Below, in pieces: positions 1-6,777 of a DNA stretch of 13,672 nucleotides. The stretch covers positions 1 through 13,672 of the forward strand of contig JALNXE010000110.1 of NCBI GenBank assembly GCA_023230525.1, in the 5' to 3' direction. Source of the stretch: Desulfobulbaceae bacterium (GTDB lineage: Bacteria > Desulfobacterota > Desulfobulbia > Desulfobulbales > SURF-16). Every line of letters starts with the position of its first letter. Position 1 is the first letter of the stretch. The position numbers and the translations under genes are program-made. The notes under the pieces were generated by a model that did not search any database, had not been told where the DNA came from, and was given only the letters and a program-made list of their open reading frames with translations.

Positions 1-251
1 AGCAGGCGCTCTTTCTGGGAAGGCGGCACGCCATGGGCCCGGATGATGACCGTGCCGGATAATTTCTCCGGGATGTCGGTGAGAATGTCGACGCCCTGCT
101 CTTTCAGCAGGCCGAGCACCTGGGGATTATGGATAAGCGGGCCGAAGGTGACGATTTTCCCGTTTCCCTTATGCACGGTTTCCAGGGTTGTTTCAACGGC
201 CCGGCGTACTCCCATGCAGAAACCGGCTTTTTTGGCTAAAATGACTTTCAT
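1..251 (-). CDS. ispH: 4-hydroxy-3-methylbut-2-enyl diphosphate reductase, N-terminal part (cut by window edge)
   Basis: This is the 5' part (83 codons) of ispH/lytB; the rest lies beyond the left edge. IspH is the cytosolic iron-sulfur enzyme that reduces HMBPP to IPP and DMAPP, the last step of the MEP isoprenoid pathway. Translating from the ATG at 249-251 gives a start MKVILAKKAGFCMGVRRAV with Cys12, an iron-sulfur cluster ligand in this family. It continues with GPLIHNPQV (His41) and RAHGV (His73), matching the substrate-binding histidines known at about 41 and 74 in E. coli IspH. The ATG lies 3 bp after the stop of the upstream bpt gene, so the two are probably co-transcribed and perhaps translationally coupled. 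No strong Shine-Dalgarno sequence is seen, only AGGCG directly before the start. Whether this is a stand-alone IspH or a fusion (for example to ribosomal protein S1, as in some bacteria) cannot be seen. Confidence 0.93.
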   Translation of the reverse strand, partial: MKVILAKKAGFCMGVRRAVETTLETVHKGNGKIVTFGPLIHNPQVLGLLKEQGVDILTDIPEKLSGTVIIRAHGVPPSQKERL

Positions 252-254
252 CGC

Positions 255-980
255 CTATGACTTAACCCATATTCCGTCCTGCAGCAGGAAATGGGGCTTG
301 AAATTTTCCTTATACCGCATGGCCCGGACCTCGCGGATGAGATAACCGAGATAGACATTGCTGATATTGTTTTTACGGCACAGATTGATGAGGTGCAAAA
401 TATTAAACGTCCCGAGGCTGCGGGCTTTTTCACCGGAATCAAAATAAAAATAGACCGCATTCACCCATTCGCAGCCGATATCGACAATGCCGACCCCGAT
501 GAGTTTCTCTGCGCAGCGGTACTCAACCTCCACCGTGTTGGTGATGGAGTTTGCGAAAAAGGTGCCGTAATAGCCCACCGGCGAATTGCCCTTCACCGGA
601 AAACGCTCTTGCAGAAAGCTGCCGCATAATAAGAGTTTTTCCTCGGTAATCTTCAGCGGCCCCATGGAAATGGTCAGATCCTCATTCCGGCGCAGCACCC
701 TCTTTTGATTTCTGTTGGGCGTAAACTCCCCGGAGTCGATTCTGATGGGGATACATTTCCGGCAGTTGGGGCAGACCATGGTGTAGATGGTATTGCCGTT
801 TCTCCGGAAGCCCGCCTCCAGAAAATTTCCGAACAGATCATCGGGCAGCGAGACAAACTGCTGCTGCCGGTAAATCGCCTTTTGGGGCAGGCCATAGGGG
901 CACTCCACGGCAATATCATAGAAATACCTCAGATACTGGTCGATGGAGTATGACGCTGAACCGATATGCTTAAAAGACAT
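255..980 (-). CDS. bpt: leucyl-tRNA--protein transferase of the Ate/Bpt family (aspartate/glutamate leucyltransferase)
   Basis: The 241-residue protein matches the bacterial Bpt branch of arginyl-tRNA-transferase-like enzymes. These move leucine from Leu-tRNA to proteins with N-terminal Asp or Glu, creating an N-degron read by ClpS/ClpAP in the cytosol. Seen in the sequence: an N-terminal half with ECPYG (26-30) and the cysteine cluster VCPNCRKCIPIRI (Cys70, Cys73, Cys76), followed by an RNQKRVLRRN basic stretch. The C-terminal half has VYFYFDSGEKARSLGTFNIL (about 176-195, the family's YFYD..RSLGTYSIL block), YLGYLI and an ending with MRYKENFKP and W. Length is normal for the family. The assignment to Bpt rather than a eukaryotic-type arginyltransferase rests on the bacterial context and the family's usual specificity, not on residues I can test. 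It is read with ispH directly downstream; manC lies 120 bp upstream, separated by a palindromic repeat. Confidence 0.85.
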   Translation of the reverse strand: MSFKHIGSASYSIDQYLRYFYDIAVECPYGLPQKAIYRQQQFVSLPDDLFGNFLEAGFRRNGNTIYTMVCPNCRKCIPIRIDSGEFTPNRNQKRVLRRNEDLTISMGPLKITEEKLLLCGSFLQERFPVKGNSPVGYYGTFFANSITNTVEVEYRCAEKLIGVGIVDIGCEWVNAVYFYFDSGEKARSLGTFNILHLINLCRKNNISNVYLGYLIREVRAMRYKENFKPHFLLQDGIWVKS

Positions 981-1006
981 CTTGCCTGGCTAAAACTAAA
1001 AAATTT

Positions 1007-1078
1007 ACCACAGAGAGCACAGAGCTGACTGACTGTAATAAAAAAATATTTTTCTGTGCTCTCTCTGTGCTCCGTGGT
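1007..1078. repeat. CACAGAG-type palindromic repeat, copy 1
   Basis: An imperfect inverted repeat sits between the manC stop and the bpt start. The left arm ACCACAGAGAGCACAGAG begins at 1007. The right arm, about 1054-1078, reads as ACCACGGAGCACAGAGAG on the other strand, with one mismatch and a 2-nt indel; an AT-rich loop of about 28 bp separates them. Twenty bases of the left arm (1007-1026) recur exactly, in inverted orientation, at 7434-7453. In the direction of manC transcription the hairpin is followed by a run of six T's (1000-1006 region), so it could also act as a terminator or an mRNA-stabilising structure. CACAGAG palindromes of this style are familiar from intergenic regions of several deltaproteobacterial genomes; family membership here is inferred. 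Confidence 0.8.
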
Positions 1079-1100
1079 GAAAAGACTTTTTCCTGGTTCA

Positions 1101-2519
1101 TCAAATTTTCGTGCCTTCCCGACCGAAATCATCATCAAAGCGGACGATATCATCCTCACCGAGATAGCTGCCGTTCTGCACCTCAATCAGTTCAAGGGGG
1201 ATGACGCCGGGGTTTTCCAACCTGTGCCTTTCGCCGCAGGGGATATAGGTTGACTGATTTTCCAGCACCAGAAAAACCTTCTCGCCACAGGTTACCCTGG
1301 CCGTGCCTCTGACCACCACCCAATGTTCGGAGCGGTGATGATGCATCTGCAGGGAGAGTTTCACCCCGGGATTGACGGTGATCCGCTTGATCTTGAAGGC
1401 CGCCTGCTCCTCCAGGATGGTGTAGCTGCCCCAGGGCCGGTAAACCGTGCGGTGCAGCAGGTGCTCCTCCCTGCCCTCGTTTTTGAGCCGGGTGACAATT
1501 TTCTTGATCTCCTGGGACCTGTTTATCGGCGCCACCAGCACCGCGTCCGCGGTTTCAACCACCAGCATATCCCGCAGTCCGACAGCGGCAATGAGCCGAT
1601 TTTCCGAGCGGACAAAGCTGTTAACCAGATCCTCGGCAATCACATCGCCATGCAGGACGTTGCCGTGCTTATCCTTTTCCGCCACCTCCCAGAAGGCCTG
1701 CCAGGAGCCGATATCGCTCCAGCCAAGATCTGCGGGAATCATGGAAACTAAAGCCGATTTTTCCATCATGGCATAATCAATGGAGTCATCAGGGCATCTC
1801 TGCATGCTCTCCCTGCCCAGTCTGAAAAAATCTTTATCGCGAGTGCCATGATCAACGGCATCCACCATGTTTGTATGGATTGCCGGGGAGAGTTTTTCCA
1901 TCTCCGCCAGAAAGGTATCGGCCGTAAAGGCGAACATACCGCTGTTCCAGAAGAAATTGCCGGCGGCCAGATACTCTTTGGCCTTCTGCCGATCCGGTTT
2001 TTCCACAAAGGAGAGCACACTGTTCCCCTCCCCCTTTTCTATATAACCATAGCCGGTTTCCGGGGCATTGGGGGTGATGCCGAAGGTGACCAGCCGGCCC
2101 TGCATGGCCAGATCCACGGCCCCGGCCACGGCCTCGCAAAAGGCCTGGGGCCGGCGGATGAGATGATCAGCCGGCAGCACCAGCAGCACAAGATCATCAT
2201 CCACGCGGTCTCTGCAGTAAAGGGCGGCGGCACAGATGGCCGGGGCGGTATTTCTCCCCACCGGTTCGAGGATGATATCAACCTGCCCTTCCCGGCCCAG
2301 TTCCTTTATCTGGTTCAAGGTGAGGAAGCGGTGTGCCTCGCCGACCACCACCACAGGCGGCAAGGCATCCGGCAGATTCTCCAACCGTTTTAATGTGCTT
2401 TGCAGCAGGGAGCACTCTTCAGTCAGGTTGAGCAGCTGTTTCGGATAGAGTTCCCGGGATAAGGGCCACAGCCTGGAACCTGAGCCGCCTGCCAGGATGA
2501 TCGGTTGAATGCGGGGCAT
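1101..2519 (-). CDS. manC: mannose-1-phosphate guanylyltransferase / mannose-6-phosphate isomerase (bifunctional)
   Basis: This is a full-length (472 aa) bifunctional enzyme of the ManC/CpsB/AlgA type. It makes GDP-mannose from GTP and mannose-1-phosphate and also interconverts fructose-6-phosphate and mannose-6-phosphate, supplying mannose and derived sugars for exopolysaccharide or LPS. The N-terminal nucleotidyltransferase domain (about 1-290) starts with LAGGSGSRLWPLSRELYPKQ (9-28), the nucleotide-binding signature, and has FVEKPD at 171-176 and WSDIGSW at 267-273. The C-terminal cupin isomerase domain (about 355-465) opens with RPWGSY (361-366) and carries QMHHHRSEHW (391-400) and HRLENPG, typical metal-binding positions. 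The ATG at 2517-2519 has a good AGGAGA ribosome-binding site 6 bases upstream. It follows the namZ-like gene by 28 bp on the same strand, so the two probably share a transcript. No other capsule or LPS genes are in view. Confidence 0.95.
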   Translation of the reverse strand: MPRIQPIILAGGSGSRLWPLSRELYPKQLLNLTEECSLLQSTLKRLENLPDALPPVVVVGEAHRFLTLNQIKELGREGQVDIILEPVGRNTAPAICAAALYCRDRVDDDLVLLVLPADHLIRRPQAFCEAVAGAVDLAMQGRLVTFGITPNAPETGYGYIEKGEGNSVLSFVEKPDRQKAKEYLAAGNFFWNSGMFAFTADTFLAEMEKLSPAIHTNMVDAVDHGTRDKDFFRLGRESMQRCPDDSIDYAMMEKSALVSMIPADLGWSDIGSWQAFWEVAEKDKHGNVLHGDVIAEDLVNSFVRSENRLIAAVGLRDMLVVETADAVLVAPINRSQEIKKIVTRLKNEGREEHLLHRTVYRPWGSYTILEEQAAFKIKRITVNPGVKLSLQMHHHRSEHWVVVRGTARVTCGEKVFLVLENQSTYIPCGERHRLENPGVIPLELIEVQNGSYLGEDDIVRFDDDFGREGTKI

Positions 2520-2547
2520 GATGTTCTCCTGAAAAAGTAATGTCTAT

Positions 2548-3738
2548 TCAATACAAGAAATATTTTTGTCGTGCATCATTAAATTGGTGCAAATCGTCCT
2601 GCCAGCTCTCTTCGAGCTCGGCAATTTCCACCCCGTCCGCCAGGGCTTCCCGCACCTGCTTTGAGCCCAGAATGAGATCAAGGGGCAGTTTGTCGAACTC
2701 ATATTCATAGGGGGGAGCCTTGAAGGCAAAATCCGTTGGGTAAAGTCTCATGAAGGCCTGCAGCAGGGCCAGGGAGAGGCGATACGGCCTGAAGGACAAA
2801 TGGTCGGTGACATGCAGTTGAAAACCCTGGCAGTTGTCCCCTGCCCATTTATTGGCCGTGGGCTGGAACATCACGGGCCGCAGGAAACAACCGGACAGCA
2901 GGGAGTGATCCAGAAATTTGTCAATCTGGCTCAGATTGAGGAAAGGCGCGCCAAAAAGCTCAAAAGGCAGGGTCGTTCCCCTGCCCTCGGAGATATTGGT
3001 CCCCTCCCAGATGACCTGGCCCGGGTAGACTGCCGCGGTGGCGGGGGTGGGCATATTGGGCGAGGGGAAAAGCCAGGGCAGGCCTGTTTCGGCAAAGGTC
3101 ATCCGCCGCTGCCAACCCTGCATGGGGATGACCTCATAATCGGCATGGATGCCGAAATGGCTGTTAAACAGCAGGCCGAGTTCGCCGAAGGTCAGGCCGT
3201 GCCGCATGGGAATCGGGTAAAGGCCGACAAAGGAGCGCAGCCCCTCATCCACCAGATTGCCTTCAATATGGATGCCGTCCACCGGGTTCGGCCGGTCGAG
3301 CACCACCACCTTTTTGCCGGAGCGGGCCGCCTCTTCAAGGCAGTAAGCCAGGGTGGACATGAAGGTGTAGACCCTGGTGCCGACATCGATGAGGTCAACC
3401 AGCAGCACGTCAAGATGGGCAAACATCTCCGCGGTGGGCCTTCTCGTCTCGCCATAGAGGCTGAAGACCGGCAGGCCTGTCTGCGGGTCGCGGCCGTGGT
3501 CCGATTCGATCATGTTGTCCTGTTTCTCACAAAAGAAACCATGCTGCGGGGTAAAAAGACAGCTGAGCTGCCCCGGAAAGGCCTGGGCTATGAGATCACG
3601 GCTGTGGCGGAAGAAGCGGTCCGTGGAGGCTTGATTGCAGAGCAGGCCCAGCCGTTTGCCTTTCAGGGAGGCCGGAGGGGCGGCGATGAGTTCCTCGATG
3701 CCCAGCTTGACCATTGTCTTTGATTTCAAAAGTTTCAT
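2548..3738 (-). CDS. DUF1343 / NamZ-like exo-beta-N-acetylmuramidase family protein (GH171)
   Basis: The 396-residue protein belongs to the DUF1343 family, whose characterised members (NamZ) remove N-acetylmuramic acid from the non-reducing end of peptidoglycan fragments. Family blocks seen in order: LGLLCNQAS (30-38), FTPQHGF (62-68), DLIDVGTRVYTF (115-126), VVLDRPNPVDG (145-155), PMRHGLTFGEL (177-187) and EGTNISEGRGTTLPFE (245-260). The N-terminus is short and polar-basic without a hydrophobic segment, so no signal peptide is apparent. Secreted NamZ proteins have one, so this copy may act in the cytoplasm. The start is uncertain: the ATG at 3736-3738 and a second in-frame ATG at 3712-3714 both lack a clear Shine-Dalgarno sequence. 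manC follows 28 bp downstream. Muramidase activity is inferred from the family; the substrate is not proven. Confidence 0.85.
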   Translation of the reverse strand: MKLLKSKTMVKLGIEELIAAPPASLKGKRLGLLCNQASTDRFFRHSRDLIAQAFPGQLSCLFTPQHGFFCEKQDNMIESDHGRDPQTGLPVFSLYGETRRPTAEMFAHLDVLLVDLIDVGTRVYTFMSTLAYCLEEAARSGKKVVVLDRPNPVDGIHIEGNLVDEGLRSFVGLYPIPMRHGLTFGELGLLFNSHFGIHADYEVIPMQGWQRRMTFAETGLPWLFPSPNMPTPATAAVYPGQVIWEGTNISEGRGTTLPFELFGAPFLNLSQIDKFLDHSLLSGCFLRPVMFQPTANKWAGDNCQGFQLHVTDHLSFRPYRLSLALLQAFMRLYPTDFAFKAPPYEYEFDKLPLDLILGSKQVREALADGVEIAELEESWQDDLHQFNDARQKYFLY

Positions 3739-3762
3739 GGGTTATAGTATTTTCCCTGATTT

Positions 3763-3863
3763 AGGAGCCGTTACGAAATAACATGGCCATTTTTTTAATT
3801 TCGTTACGGCTCCTTATGTCGTTCCGCGCATTTCTCTGGCCATGTTATTTTTTTACAACGGCT
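3763..3863. repeat. two interleaved inverted repeats in the namZ-cooC divergent region
   Basis: Two dyads overlap. Dyad A pairs 3763-3779 (AGGAGCCGTTACGAAAT) with 3798-3814: 17 bp, one mismatch, an 18-bp AT-rich loop. Dyad B pairs 3776-3789 (AAATAACATGGCCA) with 3837-3850, 14 bp exact, and extends outward through AGCCGTT at 3766-3772 with AACGGCT at 3857-3863, leaving a 3-nt length difference between the arms. The arms occur in the order A-left, B-left, A-right, B-right, and A-left is shared, so the two hairpins compete. A TACAAT hexamer (3864-3869) abuts the right end and could be a -10 box for the cooC-like gene, though no good -35 is seen. The block could be a mobile palindrome, an operator or an alternative RNA fold. 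Confidence 0.75.
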
Positions 3864-3894
3864 TACAATATCATTGAACAAAAGGATCACTATA

Positions 3895-4659
3895 ATGAAA
3901 ATAGCAATCAGCGGCAAGGGCGGTGTTGGCAAGACGACAATTATGGGGCTGCTTGCCAGGCAGACGCAAAAAAGCGGCAGGGAGGTGCTGGTGATTGATG
4001 CCGATCCCAGCCCGCACATGGCCCAGGCCCTGGGGGTGGAAAACATCGGCGACATCACCCCCATTGCCGAGATGAAGAAAATGCTCACCGACCGCTCCGG
4101 CAAGGTAGAAGGTTCGCCCTTTTATAATATCAACCCCAAGGTTGATGACCTGCCCGCGCAATACATGCTGGAAAAGGACGGGGTCAAGCTGATGGTGCTC
4201 GGGGCGATCCAGACGGCTGAGGGCGGCTGCGCCTGCCCGGAGAACACGGTATTAAAACGGCTGCTCACCAGATTGCTGCTCAACCCCACCCAAACGGTGC
4301 TGCTCGATATGGAGGCCGGGGTAGAGCATCTGGGCCGGGGCACCATTGCCGGGGTGGACGGCCTGCTCATCGTGGTCATCCCCGCCATGTCAAGCGTGCG
4401 CACCGGCCTTAAAATCCGGAAGCTGGCCAGGGAGTCCGGTATCCCCCGCATTTATTTTGTCGGGAATCTGGTTGCGGACGAGGAAGATGAGCTCTTTCTG
4501 GCCGATGGCCTGGGTGAGAGGCCTCTGGTCTGCTTCCCTGATTCCAACAGGATCAGGAAAGCAGAACGGGCAGGAATGCCGATCACCGAGGCCGACGAGG
4601 CAATGAACGGGGTTGCCGCGCAGCTGCTGGCCGGGCTCACTGAGTTAATGCAAAAATAA
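3895..4659 (+). CDS. cooC: CooC-type P-loop ATPase (carbon monoxide dehydrogenase nickel-insertion accessory family)
   Basis: The 254-residue protein is a MinD/ParA-superfamily ATPase of the CooC group. CooC dimers bind nucleotide and metal and help insert nickel into the C-cluster of carbon monoxide dehydrogenase. Seen: a deviant Walker A GKGGVGKTT (7-15) with the signature Lys8, a VIDADPSPH block (34-41), the CooC hallmark Cys-X-Cys in GGCACPEN (Cys112 and Cys114), DMEAGVEHLGRGT (138-150), and FVGNLV (188-193), the usual adenine-contact Asn region. The ATG at 3895 has AAAGGA 8 bases upstream, making it a better start than the in-frame TTG at 3874. The gene stands alone, flanked by divergent and convergent genes. 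No cooS/acsB or other partner is within the window, so its client enzyme, if a CODH, must be encoded elsewhere. A role in another metalloenzyme's maturation is possible. Confidence 0.85.
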   Translation: MKIAISGKGGVGKTTIMGLLARQTQKSGREVLVIDADPSPHMAQALGVENIGDITPIAEMKKMLTDRSGKVEGSPFYNINPKVDDLPAQYMLEKDGVKLMVLGAIQTAEGGCACPENTVLKRLLTRLLLNPTQTVLLDMEAGVEHLGRGTIAGVDGLLIVVIPAMSSVRTGLKIRKLARESGIPRIYFVGNLVADEEDELFLADGLGERPLVCFPDSNRIRKAERAGMPITEADEAMNGVAAQLLAGLTELMQK

Positions 4660-4666
4660 TGACCCT

Positions 4667-4702
4667 GGCAGGGCCAAAGTCGGTTTTTCCCTGGGCCCCG
4701 CC
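4667..4702. terminator. possible hairpin between convergent genes
   Basis: GGCAGGGCC (4667-4675) can pair with GGCCCCGCC (4694-4702), 9 bp with one mismatch and an 18-nt loop. It fills the 44-bp gap between the stop of the cooC-like gene and the stop of the convergent zinc-ribbon gene. There is no T-run after either arm, so intrinsic termination is doubtful. Confidence 0.25.
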
Positions 4703-4703
4703 A

Positions 4704-5222
4704 TCAACCGAAACAGAGGCCGCAGTCCGGGCAGACTGTGGTGTTGGTCTGGAACTCAAAACCGCAGGCCGGACAGGTGGCCTGCCTGGCCTCGGGATTG
4801 AAAACCGCGTCACAGGTTGACAGATCGTGGTGGTTCAAGGCGGTTGTCCGTTCAATATGGGCCTGGACAACGGCAAAGGCATCCGGGGCATCCTGCCGGC
4901 GCACCTGCAGATAAAAGGTGGTCGGACAGCAGCCTTTCTTGCAGGAGCTTCCTTCACCGGTGATCAGATAGCCGATATTTTCCGCCTGCAGTTCCTTTTC
5001 CATGGCGCGGATCTCGTTGAGCTGCCCTTTATGAATGGCGACGATATCCTCCCCCGGGCCGATTTCCCCGGCCCGGGAATTTTTTCTCGCATCGGCGCGG
5101 GTTACGGCAGCAAGCATGTCCGCGCCGCTCAGCAGGGCTACCCCGCACGCCGCACAGACCTCAATTTCCGCGCGATACTCGTCGTTGCATTGCGGGCAGT
5201 ATTTTAATTCCGGATCAATCAT
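4704..5222 (-). CDS. uncharacterised protein with two zinc ribbons around a DUF2007-like middle domain
   Basis: I do not recognise a named function. The 172-residue soluble protein has a treble-cysteine layout. An N-terminal zinc ribbon is CPQC (9-12) with CAAC (23-26). A C-terminal ribbon is CPAC (150-153) with CPDC (164-167), ending four residues later in CFG. Both ribbons have the same 10-residue spacing between the CxxC knuckles. A third cluster, CKKGCC (94-99), lies in the middle. Residues about 58-125 (IVAIHKGQLNEIRAMEKELQ, then FYLQV and DAPDAFAVV) have the look of the small ferredoxin-like DUF2007 domain, where a membrane-free signalling or binding role is only guessed in the literature. 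The ATG has GGAG 6 bases upstream. The gene lies 178 bp after hslU on the same strand with its own possible promoter, so co-transcription with hslVU is uncertain. Confidence 0.75.
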   Translation of the reverse strand: MIDPELKYCPQCNDEYRAEIEVCAACGVALLSGADMLAAVTRADARKNSRAGEIGPGEDIVAIHKGQLNEIRAMEKELQAENIGYLITGEGSSCKKGCCPTTFYLQVRRQDAPDAFAVVQAHIERTTALNHHDLSTCDAVFNPEARQATCPACGFEFQTNTTVCPDCGLCFG

Positions 5223-5246
5223 CTTTCACTCCACAACATTCTTTTT

Positions 5247-5275
5247 TTTGTACGGCAAACCAGGGTGTTAACCAA
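5247..5275 (-). promoter_or_regulatory. possible sigma-70-like promoter for the zinc-ribbon gene
   Basis: On the minus strand TTGGTT (5270-5275) and TACAAA (5247-5252) are separated by 17 bp, 3/6 and 4/6 matches to the -35 and -10 consensus. A start near 5240 would leave a leader of about 18 nt holding the GGAG ribosome-binding site. The match is weak. Confidence 0.3.
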
Positions 5276-5300
5276 GGTCCTGGTTCGCGAGAAGGTAATA

Positions 5301-5330
5301 TCACATCTCAGCGGATATCCCTCGATGTGA
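5301..5330. promoter_or_regulatory. dyad symmetry upstream of the zinc-ribbon gene
   Basis: TCACATC (5301-5307) and GATGTGA (5324-5330) form a 7-bp inverted repeat around the inner palindrome GGATATCC (5313-5320). The dyad lies about 25 bp upstream of the possible -35 box at 5270-5275, a fitting place for a regulator site. No regulator can be named. The remainder of 5223-5400 shows no convincing gene. Confidence 0.3.
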
Positions 5331-5400
5331 CAATCACGGTGTCGAAAAGATCCATTCATCTCACAGCTGGCTGATACAGAAAGGGTTTCCTCCTCACTTC

Positions 5401-6777
5401 TCACAAAATATAGCGGCTGAGGTCTTCGCTGTCGGAGATCTTGCGCAGCTGTTTTTTCACGTATTCCGCGGTGATATCAAATTTCTGGCCGGCGAGCTCC
5501 GGGGCGTTGAAGGATACCTCTTCGAGCAGCCGTTCCATGATGGTATGCAGGCGTCTGGCCCCGATATTTTCCGTTTTCAGGTTTACCTCGGTGGCGATCC
5601 TGGCCATCTCGCGGATGGCCTCCTCCTGGAAGGAAAGCTCAATGTTTTCCGTGGCCATCAGGGCGATATACTGTTTGATCAGGGCATTTTTCGGTTCGGT
5701 GAGGATGCGGTAAAATTCCTCTTCGCCCAGGGCATTCAGTTCAACCCGGAGGGGAAAACGGCCCTGGAGTTCAGGCACCAGATCGGAGGGTTTGCAGAGA
5801 TGAAAGGCGCCGCTGGCGATAAACAGGATATGATCGGTTTTCACCATGCCGAATTTCGTCGTCACGGTTGCCCCTTCGACAATGGGCAGCAGATCCCGCT
5901 GCACCCCCTCCCGGGAAACCTCCGCCGAACTCATCGTCCCCTGCCGGGAGGCGATTTTATCTATCTCGTCAAGGAAAATGATGCCGGACTGTTCGGTCCT
6001 TTGAATGGCCAGCTTGATGACCTTGTCCATCTCGATAAGCTTTTCGGATTCTTCCCTTTCCAGGATCACCCGGGCCTCGGCCACACTGAGTTTGCGGCGT
6101 TCTTTTTTCTGGGGAAAAATCTTGCTGAACATGTCCTTCATGCCCGAGCCCATATCATCCATGCCGCTGCCGGAAAAAATTTCAACCAGCGGCATGTTCT
6201 GGGGCTGATCAACCACCATTTCCACCAGCTTGTCATCCAGCTGGCCTTCCCGCAGCATCTGCCGGAACTTTTCCCTGGTGCTGCTTTTGCCTGATTCGGC
6301 ATCACTTGCCTCCGGTGCGGGCAGGGAGATTGTTTTATTGGCAATGGGCAGCGTTGGGGGCACCAGCAGATCCAGCAGTCTCTCTTCGGCCAGCACCGCG
6401 GCCTTCTCCTTGACCTTGGCGGTTTCCTCCTTTTTCACCATATTGACCGCCAGTTGGGTGAGATCACGGATCATGGATTCCACGTCCCGGCCCACGTAGC
6501 CGATTTCGGTGAATTTGGAGGCCTCGATTTTTAAGAAGGGAGACTGGGCCAGATGGGCGAGCCTGCGGGCGATTTCCGTCTTGCCGACCCCGGTGGGCCC
6601 GATCATGATAATATTTTTCGGGGCGATTTCATCCCGCAGGGGCGGCTCCACCTGCTGCCGGCGCCAGCGGTTGCGCAGTGCCACGGCCACGAAACGCTTG
6701 GCATCCTCCTGGCCGATGATGAATTGATCGAGTTTGGCAACGATTTCTTTGGGGGTAAAGGAATGGGGAAGTGTCAT
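5401..6777 (-). CDS. hslU: ATP-dependent protease ATPase subunit HslU (ClpY)
   Basis: HslU is the AAA+ unfoldase that forms hexamers, caps the HslV peptidase and feeds unfolded substrates into it in the cytosol. The 458-residue length is normal. Seen: N-terminal FTPKEIVAKLDQFIIGQ, Walker A GPTGVGKT (60-67), the pore loop GYVGRD (93-98), a charged intermediate (I) domain about 110-240 with GSGMDDMGSGM (203-213), Walker B IIFLDEIDKIA (266-276), sensor-2 GARRL (406-410) and the ending DLSRYIL, the C-terminal tail known to insert into HslV. Its ATG overlaps the hslV TGA by four bases (ATGA, 6774-6777), the classic sign of translational coupling to keep subunit ratios. It is the third gene of xerC-hslV-hslU. 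Confidence 0.98.
   Translation of the reverse strand: MTLPHSFTPKEIVAKLDQFIIGQEDAKRFVAVALRNRWRRQQVEPPLRDEIAPKNIIMIGPTGVGKTEIARRLAHLAQSPFLKIEASKFTEIGYVGRDVESMIRDLTQLAVNMVKKEETAKVKEKAAVLAEERLLDLLVPPTLPIANKTISLPAPEASDAESGKSSTREKFRQMLREGQLDDKLVEMVVDQPQNMPLVEIFSGSGMDDMGSGMKDMFSKIFPQKKERRKLSVAEARVILEREESEKLIEMDKVIKLAIQRTEQSGIIFLDEIDKIASRQGTMSSAEVSREGVQRDLLPIVEGATVTTKFGMVKTDHILFIASGAFHLCKPSDLVPELQGRFPLRVELNALGEEEFYRILTEPKNALIKQYIALMATENIELSFQEEAIREMARIATEVNLKTENIGARRLHTIMERLLEEVSFNAPELAGQKFDITAEYVKKQLRKISDSEDLSRYIL

Noticed and set aside
929..1186. 85-codon minus-strand frame between manC and bpt
   Set aside because: It runs through the CACAGAG palindrome and into both neighbours; the TTEHRESTEK-like peptide is a typical artefact of this repeat.
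2800..3723. Long plus-strand open frame opposite the NamZ-like gene (307 codons)
   Set aside because: The minus-strand frame carries all DUF1343 blocks; the plus-strand translation has no recognisable domain and comes from GC-rich codon structure.
3874..3894. TTG start adding seven residues to the CooC-like protein
   Set aside because: The ATG at 3895 has AAAGGA at a good distance and family members begin with the MKIAISGKGG strand.
5219..5404. 61-codon minus-strand frame in the hslU to zinc-ribbon gap
   Set aside because: No ribosome-binding site, no domain-like sequence, and it overlaps both neighbouring genes' ends in another frame.
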